From the NCBI GenBank assembly GCA_945291235.1, contig CALYQY010000074.1, forward strand, positions 1 to 12,047: 12,047 bases of DNA. The letters are read 5' to 3'. The DNA comes from an uncultured Gilliamella sp. GTDB lineage: Bacteria; Pseudomonadota; Gammaproteobacteria; Enterobacterales; Enterobacteriaceae. Under the pieces are notes generated by a model. The model was not told the origin of the DNA. It was given only the letters and a program-made list of their open reading frames with translations, and ran no database searches. The translations under genes and the position numbers were made by a program. Below are positions 6,070 to 12,047 of this stretch, piece after piece (position 1 is the stretch's first letter; every line of letters starts with the position of its first letter).

Positions 6070-6792
6070 ATGCGACAAAAATTACTAGATTCAATCAAAA
6101 AGCATGTGGATAGCGAATACCCAAATGAAGCTTGTGGATTCATTATTGATACGGGAAAAAAACAGATCTATCTACCTTGTAAAAACATTTCAGATAATCC
6201 AAAAGCGCATTTTTTAATATCACCAGAAGAACAGTTAGCTGCAGAAAAACAAGGTGAAATTATCATGATTATTCATTCTCATCCTGATGTTACGTCACTG
6301 GTTCCGTCAGAGTTTGACCGTATTCAATGTGATTATACAGGTATTGAATGGGGAATAATGTCTGCCCCTGATGGTGATTTTTGCACAATATCGCCACGAA
6401 TAAATCGAGATTATACCGGACGGCAATGGTTGCTTGGTCACGCTGATTGTTGGTCATTAATAATGGATTATTATGATCGTGAATATGGGATTAAATTAAA
6501 CAATTATTCAGTGCCTCGAGAATGGTGGGATAGTGGCAAAGAGCATCTTTATGATGATAATTGGCAAGCAGAAGGATTTGTTGAAGTCGGTCTGAATGAT
6601 ATGAAAGTCGGAGATATGATTATGATGCGCATTGGTTCGCAAGTCACAAATCATGCTGCTATTTATGTGGGTGATAATCTTATTTTACACCACCTGTACG
6701 GTCAATTATCTACACGTACACCTTACGGTAAATATTTTAGAGATAGAACTGTTCGCATTGTGCGGCATAAGGAGTTATTGAATGCTCAGTAA
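6070..6792 (+). CDS. K: Tail tip peptidase K: JAMM plus NlpC/P60 domains
   Basis: A 240-residue two-domain protein. Residues about 5-110 form a JAB/MPN (JAMM) domain with E20, H69-S-H71-P, S80 and D83 as metal and catalytic positions. Residues about 120-235 form an NlpC/P60-like cysteine peptidase domain with C127 in GHADCWSL, H195 in NHAAIYVGD and H207/H208 as possible third residue. The same fusion occurs in lambda K, which is needed for tip assembly; the NlpC/P60 half probably cuts peptidoglycan peptides during DNA entry. ATG 6070 is preferred over an in-frame ATG at 6010, which would lie inside L, because AAGG at 6058-6061 lies 8 nt upstream and the product then starts MRQKLLDSIKKHV as homologues do. 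The gap between H71 and S80 is eight residues, one more than the usual JAMM spacing. The end overlaps the next gene by 11 nt. Confidence 0.93.
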   Translation: MRQKLLDSIKKHVDSEYPNEACGFIIDTGKKQIYLPCKNISDNPKAHFLISPEEQLAAEKQGEIIMIIHSHPDVTSLVPSEFDRIQCDYTGIEWGIMSAPDGDFCTISPRINRDYTGRQWLLGHADCWSLIMDYYDREYGIKLNNYSVPREWWDSGKEHLYDDNWQAEGFVEVGLNDMKVGDMIMMRIGSQVTNHAAIYVGDNLILHHLYGQLSTRTPYGKYFRDRTVRIVRHKELLNAQ

Positions 6793-7384
6793 GTTAACAT
6801 TGAAAGGTGCAATGGCAAGGCAATTTGGAAAAAAGCATACGTATGACGTAAACAATATCCGGGAATTGCTACGCGCACTTTGTGTGACAATAAAAGGGTT
6901 TGAAAAATATATGAGTACGGCTCATTTAAAAGGCATTAAGTTTGCCTTTTTTGTGGATGGAAAAAATATTGGAATTGATGAGTTTGATATTAATGTTAAT
7001 GGCAAAAATTATGTGATTATGCCGATAGCTCAAGGCGCAAAAAGTGGTGGTTTATTACAAGTTGTGATCGGAGCCGTTGCTTTAATTGGTGCTTTCTTTA
7101 CTGGTGGTGCCTCTTTAACGCTATTGGGTGCTGAAATTACTGCATCTTCAGTTTTAGCTAGTATTGGTTTGAGCATGGCATTAGGTGGCATTGTGCAATT
7201 ACTTACCCCTCAGCCTAAATTTAACGCAGGCGGGGCATCAAATACTGAAAATAAACCTAACTATGGTTTTGGAGCGCCCGTTAATACCAATGCGGTAGGC
7301 TATCCTGTTCCTGTTTTATTAGGTAACCGTGAAATTGGTGGCGCAGTGATTAACGCGGGTATTTATTCAGAAGATCAACAATAG
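6782..7384 (+). CDS. I: Tail assembly protein I
   Basis: A 200-residue protein of the Lambda_tail_I family (lambda I is 223). The N-terminal half (MLSKLTLKGAMARQFGKKHT, then VDGKNIGIDEFDINV) resembles a small ubiquitin-like fold. Two hydrophobic glycine-rich helices follow at about 92-142 (LQVVIGAVALIGAFFTGGAS and SIGLSMALGGIVQLLTPQPK). The C-terminal tail NYGFGAPVNTNAVGYPVPVL then GNREIGGAVINAGIY is the family signature. In lambda, I is required for tip assembly together with J. AAGGAG at 6769-6774 lies 7 nt before the ATG and is embedded in the end of K, which overlaps by 11 nt, so the two are probably co-translated. J starts 7 nt after the stop. Confidence 0.9.
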   Translation: MLSKLTLKGAMARQFGKKHTYDVNNIRELLRALCVTIKGFEKYMSTAHLKGIKFAFFVDGKNIGIDEFDINVNGKNYVIMPIAQGAKSGGLLQVVIGAVALIGAFFTGGASLTLLGAEITASSVLASIGLSMALGGIVQLLTPQPKFNAGGASNTENKPNYGFGAPVNTNAVGYPVPVLLGNREIGGAVINAGIYSEDQQ

Positions 7385-7391
7385 GTGGATT

Positions 7392-10300
7392 ATGCAATTA
7401 ATAGAAGGTCAAAAGGGCGGTAAAAAAAAGCAACATAGACCTTATGAACAACCCGATAATTTGCTTTCAACAGCAAAGCTCAAAGTGCTTTTAGCATTAA
7501 GTGAAGGGGAAATTCAAGGCGATCTAACAGAACAAAATATATTCATTGATAATACTCCACTAGCCAATCTCGATGGTACACGTAATTTTAATGGTGTTGC
7601 ATGGGAATTCCGTAATGGTGCTCAAACGCAAGATTATATTCAAGGAATACCTGAAATAAGTAATGAGTTAAAAGCCGCTTTTACAGTAAAATCTGACAAT
7701 CCTTGGATACGATCATTTAGTAATCTAGAATTAGATGCCATAAGAATCAAATTAAGTTTACCAAGTCATTTACATTATAAAGAAAATGGTGATACGGTAG
7801 GAACTGTTACCAAGTATACTATTGACTTATCAACAGATGGCAGTGCGTTTGAAACGGTTATTCATGGTGAATTTAATGGAAAAACTACCTCAGAATATCA
7901 GCGAGATCATCGCATCAATTTACCAAATGCATTAGAAGGGTGGAGTATACGTGTTAGACGACTAACACCTGATTCGAAATCGAATAAATTGATTAATGCG
8001 TTTAGTGTTTTTTCATATGCGGAAATTATTGACAGTAAATTACGGTATCCTAATACCGCTCTACTTTATATCGAGTTAGATGCTAGCCAATTTAATGGTT
8101 CTATTCCTAAAATTAGTTGTAAACTGAAAGGAAAAATTGTCCAAGTACCAGACAATTATGATCCGGTAAACAGGACCTATTCAGGCACTTGGACTGGCGG
8201 ATTTAAAATGGCATATACCAATAATCCTGCTTGGCTTTCTTATTATTTGATGCGTGATGAGATAGCAGGTATGGGGGTCAGAATTGATTCAACAATGCTC
8301 GATAAATGGTCAATTTATCAATTAGGTCAGTATTGTGATCAAATGGTACCTGATGGTCGAGGTGGCATGGAACCTCGCTTTGCTTGTAACGAATATATAC
8401 AAAGTCAAGAAGAGGCTTATAACGTTCTAAAAGATTTAGTGGCTTCATTTCGGGGTATTATATTTTGGGGTAATGATCAGATCTGTTTAACCGCAGATAT
8501 GCCACAAGATGAACCAGATTTTATCTATCATCCTTCTAATGTTATCGGTGATTTTACCTATTCTGGTGGTTCATATAAAAATCGTTATACATCCTGTTTA
8601 GTTGCATATTCTGATCCTAACAATCATTATTGTGATGATGTTGAGGCTGTGTGGGATCATGATTTGATGCGTCGTTATGATGTCAATGTCATGAAATTAA
8701 CAGCGATAGGTTGTACTTCGCAAGCTGAAGCGCAACGACGTGGACGTTGGGCTTTACTTTCTAATGCAAAAGATGAAGTGATCACATTTTCGGTAGGACT
8801 CGATGGCTATATTCCTTTACCTGCACGAATTATTGGGATTGCTGACCCTTCTCGTTCTGGCAAAGAAAATGGCGGGCGTATTCACGCTGTTGAAGGACGA
8901 AAAATCACATTAGATAGAGCCGTTGAATATGATGTGGGCGATCGGTTAGTCCTTAATTTACCAGATGGTTCTGCGCAAAGCCGAACAATTAGAGCGATTA
9001 GTACAGATAAAAAAACACTCACTGTTACGGCTAATTATAAACTGACACCAGTTGCTGGTGCAGTATGGTGTATTGATAGTGATAATATCGCTATTCAGTA
9101 TTATAGAGTAACCTCAATATCATCGTCTAATGAAGGTCAGTTTACAATTACGGCTATTCATCATGATCCAAATAAATTCAAATATATAGATCAAGGTATA
9201 CGATTAGAGTCAAAACCAATAACTGTTACTCCACCAAGTTCAGTTTCATCCCCCAAAAATATTGTTTTATCAGAAAGTAGTTATATATCTCAAGGCCTGT
9301 CAGTGGCATCATTACAAGCTTCTTGGGATGTGGTAGAAGGTGCGACAAACTATATTGCTCAATGGAGAAAAGATAATTCGTCTTGGATTAATATTGGGCG
9401 AACTAATGGAACGAATTTTACCGTCGAAGGTGTTTACGCTGGTGTTTATGAAGTTCGAGTACGTGCAGTAAATGCGATAGATGCATCTTCACCCTGGGCT
9501 TATTCACAAGCCAAAGCAATCAAGGGAAAAGTTGGTAAACCTGACAGACCAGTAGACTTTACTGCTAGCGAAAGTGTGGTATTTGGTATTGACCTTAATT
9601 GGTCGTTTCCAATTGGAAGCGGTGATAGTAGTTACACAGAAATTCAATATAGTACGACTGAAAATGAAGAAAATGCCCTGCTATTAAGCAATGTTAGTTA
9701 CCCAACTTGCAATTATTCTCAGACCGGGTTAGCTATAGGTCAACAGTTTTTCTACCGTGCTCGCCTTGTCGATAAAATTGGTAACATCAGTGATTGGACA
9801 GATTGGGTTAGAGGTGTTTCAAGTACCAATACTAACGATTTGACAGACCATATTTTTGAAGAAATAAAAGAAACAGACGCTTGGCAATCTCTTGTCGACT
9901 CTGCAGATAATGCTGCTATTAATTCAATAGCGAATGCAAAATCCATTATTGAAAATGCACTGGCTATAGACGCTGAGACAAAACAGCGCAGAGTTGAAAA
10001 CGGCAACTTATTCGCTGAAATTCATGAAACCCATTCAGCGTTATTAACTGAGAAAGCAGCAACAGCCATTGCTTTAAAAGAGCTGAACGCCAAATACGGT
10101 AGTATAAATAGCAACTTATCCGAATTAAAACAGACAACAGCTGAACAAAATGCCGCTACTGCCAAATCAATACAGGCAATTAACACAAAAGTTGGAGATG
10201 TTTCTACCACCATTTCAGATGTCAGTGAAACGGTAAATAATTTAAATGGTAAAGTTTCAGCTCATCGTACAATGAAAGTTGAAGTAGATGACAAAGGTCA

Positions 10301-11123
10301 ACAGTATGTTGCAGGTATGACAATGGGTGTTGAAAATACTGAACAAGGAATGCAAAGTAATGTCATTTTTCTTCAAGATCGTTTTTCAATCATGAACTCA
10401 GCCAATGGAAATCCTCAAACAGTCTTTACGACACAGGGTAATCAAGTTGTCATCAATGATGCAGTTATTGGTGATGCTTCAATAACGAACACAAAAATTG
10501 GCAATGTTATTGAATCAAATAATTTTAGAGAGGGTGTATCTGGTTGGCAATTATCCAAGCATACAGGAACATTGAAAGCCATTAATGCTGACATTTCAGG
10601 GAGATTGCGTGCCACATCAGGAGAGTTGAATAATGTCGTTATCAATGAGAATTGTGAAATTAAAGGTACTCTAAATGTTAATCAAATCAAGGGGAATGTG
10701 CTTTCGGCCGTTTCATTTGTGAAAGATGTCACATTGCAAGAATTAAATCCGAATCAAAATGTACATATAATGAGTGTTATTGCAAATGGACAATGGCAAA
10801 AACTTTGTTTTGCTAATGAAATCATTGTGAAATCTAAATTTTGGTCTAAAGATTTTATGAGTGGCAGATGGGAAACTATAGAAAATTTTCGAGGTAATCC
10901 TACAATTTTATTCAATAATCAATATCCAATGGATTTAAAAAAAATTTACACTAAAAATAGGCTTCGAAATTTATGTCTATATATTCCGCCATTTACTTAT
11001 GGTGAAAAAGTCGATATTTCGATCACAATTAATAAACCGGGTGAAGGTCGACCAATATATTTATTTAGTTTCAATACGCTAGTATTTTTAATGAAAAACT
11101 CAGATGGTTTCATAATCAATTAG
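7392..11123 (+). CDS. J: Tail tip / central fibre protein J (host specificity)
   Basis: At 1243 residues this is slightly longer than lambda J (1132). Order by residue: N-terminal hub (1-270) with AKLKVLLALSEGEIQG; a Phage-tail_3-type region (about 274-480) with NPAWLSYYLMRDE, CNEYIQSQEEAYNVLKDL and AEAQRRGRWALLSNA; a small beta insert (490-570); two fibronectin III-like domains (620-713 and 716-812); a helical Ala/Asn-rich stretch (817-950); a DUF1983-like part (about 900-1045, MKVEVDDKGQQYVAGMTMG); and a distal region (1050-1243) with GWQLSKHTGTLKAINADISG that I cannot match further. J forms the tip and, in lambda, its C-terminus binds the LamB receptor, so the distal part is the likely receptor-binding end. 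AGGTGG at 7383-7388 serves the ATG. The frame ends in TAG TAG TAA, three stops in a row. Confidence 0.95.
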   Translation: MQLIEGQKGGKKKQHRPYEQPDNLLSTAKLKVLLALSEGEIQGDLTEQNIFIDNTPLANLDGTRNFNGVAWEFRNGAQTQDYIQGIPEISNELKAAFTVKSDNPWIRSFSNLELDAIRIKLSLPSHLHYKENGDTVGTVTKYTIDLSTDGSAFETVIHGEFNGKTTSEYQRDHRINLPNALEGWSIRVRRLTPDSKSNKLINAFSVFSYAEIIDSKLRYPNTALLYIELDASQFNGSIPKISCKLKGKIVQVPDNYDPVNRTYSGTWTGGFKMAYTNNPAWLSYYLMRDEIAGMGVRIDSTMLDKWSIYQLGQYCDQMVPDGRGGMEPRFACNEYIQSQEEAYNVLKDLVASFRGIIFWGNDQICLTADMPQDEPDFIYHPSNVIGDFTYSGGSYKNRYTSCLVAYSDPNNHYCDDVEAVWDHDLMRRYDVNVMKLTAIGCTSQAEAQRRGRWALLSNAKDEVITFSVGLDGYIPLPARIIGIADPSRSGKENGGRIHAVEGRKITLDRAVEYDVGDRLVLNLPDGSAQSRTIRAISTDKKTLTVTANYKLTPVAGAVWCIDSDNIAIQYYRVTSISSSNEGQFTITAIHHDPNKFKYIDQGIRLESKPITVTPPSSVSSPKNIVLSESSYISQGLSVASLQASWDVVEGATNYIAQWRKDNSSWINIGRTNGTNFTVEGVYAGVYEVRVRAVNAIDASSPWAYSQAKAIKGKVGKPDRPVDFTASESVVFGIDLNWSFPIGSGDSSYTEIQYSTTENEENALLLSNVSYPTCNYSQTGLAIGQQFFYRARLVDKIGNISDWTDWVRGVSSTNTNDLTDHIFEEIKETDAWQSLVDSADNAAINSIANAKSIIENALAIDAETKQRRVENGNLFAEIHETHSALLTEKAATAIALKELNAKYGSINSNLSELKQTTAEQNAATAKSIQAINTKVGDVSTTISDVSETVNNLNGKVSAHRTMKVEVDDKGQQYVAGMTMGVENTEQGMQSNVIFLQDRFSIMNSANGNPQTVFTTQGNQVVINDAVIGDASITNTKIGNVIESNNFREGVSGWQLSKHTGTLKAINADISGRLRATSGELNNVVINENCEIKGTLNVNQIKGNVLSAVSFVKDVTLQELNPNQNVHIMSVIANGQWQKLCFANEIIVKSKFWSKDFMSGRWETIENFRGNPTILFNNQYPMDLKKIYTKNRLRNLCLYIPPFTYGEKVDISITINKPGEGRPIYLFSFNTLVFLMKNSDGFIIN
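10137..10153 (+). repeat. 17-bp direct repeat, copy 1 (in J coiled coil)
   Basis: ACAGCTGAACAAAATGC occurs here and again, identical and in the same orientation, at 11798-11814. Both copies encode TAEQNA within helical shaft regions, of J and of the side fibre respectively. It is a possible seed for recombination between the two fibre genes, or simply convergence of coiled-coil sequence. Confidence 0.6.
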
Positions 11124-11167
11124 TAGTAAATAAATCTCAAAGCATTCAATTAAATTCGAGGGAACTT
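11124..11167. other. Short spacer between J and the side tail fibre
   Basis: This 44-nt gap holds two extra stop codons in the J frame and a GAGGGA Shine-Dalgarno at 11158-11163, 4 nt before the fibre ATG. There is no lom-like outer-membrane protein gene, which lambda carries between J and stf. Confidence 0.7.
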
Positions 11168-12047
11168 ATGTCGTGGTATAATACAGGTACGATAGCAGTA
11201 ACAAATGGAAGTAAAATAGTAACGGGAGTTGGTACAAAATGGACCAATTCATTAATTGGTATTTGTGCTGGTCAAATGTTGCTGTTACATACTGAAGGTT
11301 TTATAGAAATTTGCGAAATAGCTTCAGTTCAATCTGATACACAATTAACGCTAGCAAATAAATACAATGGAAAAACAAGGAGTGGTATTAAATACCAAAT
11401 TCCAACATCGCCTAATGTTTCTATTGAGGCATTAGCATTGCGAATATCTGAAATGTTAAACTATTATCAAACACAACTCGATGCATGGCAAATGATATTA
11501 ACGGGTGAGGATGCGGTTACCCTAACCGCTCCTGATGGTAGGCAAGTCACAATAAAATCACAGTATTCAATTGCAAATGAACTCACCAAATTACTGGAAC
11601 AGAGTAAGGTCTACGATGAACAGACATCAAAAAATGCCGATATAGCTAAAAACGCAAGCTCATCATCGAACAATAGTGCAGCATCAGCAAAAAGTAGCGC
11701 AGATAGTGCTAGTTCATCAGCCACAGCGTCACGTGATTCAGCTAAAAAATCTAGTAATAGCGCAAATGCTGCCAGCTTGTCTGAGAACAATGCTAAAACA
11801 GCTGAACAAAATGCTAAAAAATCAGCAGAAGACGCTAAAAATGCCGCATCTTCAATTGATACTACCGTTTTTCTTAAAAAATCCGGTGCAAATGATCAGT
11901 CAATTAATGGTTCATTAAATGTTAAAACGCTAAAAGAAAATGATGTTCGTGTTTATTCGCCTAATAATAAACCAACGGCTGATGATATTGGTGCTATTCC
12001 TGCTGTTAAAAAAGATGTGAACGGCTTACCTATTTATATGGTAGGTA
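11168..12047 (+). CDS. stf: Side tail fibre protein (5' part, runs off the window)
   Basis: An open frame from ATG 11168 to the window end gives 293 residues without a stop. The N-terminal domain (about 1-85, MSWYNTGTIAVTNGSKIVTG, then GTKWTN and VQSDTQLTLANKYNG) is the attachment domain seen in many phage and prophage tail fibres. A helical segment follows (86-155). Residues 156-231 form an Ala/Ser/Asn/Lys-rich repetitive coiled coil (NASSSSNNSAASAKSSADSA) like the long A/S-rich shaft of lambda Stf. From 232, TTVFLKKSGANDQSINGSLN and PNNKPTADDIGAIPA are the short linkers that usually precede the distal receptor-binding or chaperone-dependent part. That part, and any tail fibre assembly gene, lie beyond the window. 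Fibres of this class make the first reversible contact with the cell. Confidence 0.9.
   Translation, partial: MSWYNTGTIAVTNGSKIVTGVGTKWTNSLIGICAGQMLLLHTEGFIEICEIASVQSDTQLTLANKYNGKTRSGIKYQIPTSPNVSIEALALRISEMLNYYQTQLDAWQMILTGEDAVTLTAPDGRQVTIKSQYSIANELTKLLEQSKVYDEQTSKNADIAKNASSSSNNSAASAKSSADSASSSATASRDSAKKSSNSANAASLSENNAKTAEQNAKKSAEDAKNAASSIDTTVFLKKSGANDQSINGSLNVKTLKENDVRVYSPNNKPTADDIGAIPAVKKDVNGLPIYMVG
11798..11814 (+). repeat. 17-bp direct repeat, copy 2 (in side fibre coiled coil)
   Basis: Identical to 10137-10153 and read in the same way (TAEQNA). It lies in the A/S/K-rich shaft of the side tail fibre, about 1.66 kb downstream of copy 1. Confidence 0.6.

Noticed and set aside
9752..10645. 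Three minus-strand open frames (9752-10006, 10022-10213, 10442-10645)
   Set aside because: They lie antisense inside J, lack ribosome sites, and resemble no known proteins; they arise from the codon bias of J.
1..12047. CRISPR array, tRNA gene, insertion sequence, attachment site or defence genes
   Set aside because: No regularly spaced repeats, no cloverleaf-like sequence, no transposase motifs and no genes outside the tail module were seen on either strand.

Overview
This window is an almost complete lambda-type siphovirus tail module, all on the + strand, most likely part of a prophage in an AT-rich gammaproteobacterium. By eye the DNA is roughly one third G+C. Proteins match lambda-family tail proteins, TGA is used as a normal stop, and Pasteurellaceae-type uptake sequences (AAGTGCGGT) are not enriched. 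An Orbales host (Gilliamella/Frischella-like bee-gut bacteria) fits the composition and style, but this is inference.

Layout. Bases 3-116 hold the 3' end of an unrecognised upstream gene, then about 150 bp of AT-rich non-coding DNA. The tail genes follow in the classic lambda order. They are a DUF4128-like tail terminator starting on TTG (268), the major tail tube protein (700), a G-like assembly chaperone (1373), and a G-T fusion made by -1 frameshifting on A_AAA_AAC at 1675-1681. Next come the H-like tape measure protein (2025), a 289-bp gene-free gap, minor tail protein M (4930), minor tail protein L with iron-sulfur-type cysteines (5334), and the K-like JAMM plus NlpC/P60 protein (6070). 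The module ends with the I-like assembly protein (6782), the J tip/receptor-binding protein (7392), and the first 293 codons of a side tail fibre (11168), which runs off the window.

How the genes work together, from lambda biology: J, I, L and K build the tail tip. G and G-T load the tape measure H onto it, the tube protein polymerises around H, and the terminator caps the tube at the length set by H (866 residues, close to lambda's 853). M acts at the tip. J and the side fibre contact the host. K probably opens peptidoglycan during DNA entry.

No convincing promoter is visible inside the module. It is probably one late operon read from upstream, with gene-specific Shine-Dalgarno sites. Points worth a second look are the frameshift site, a stable GAAA-tetraloop hairpin just before a tape-measure start that has a poor Shine-Dalgarno site, the H-M gap, a one-residue expansion of the JAMM metal motif in K, and the unassigned distal end of J. 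I found no sign of a new defence or mobile system.
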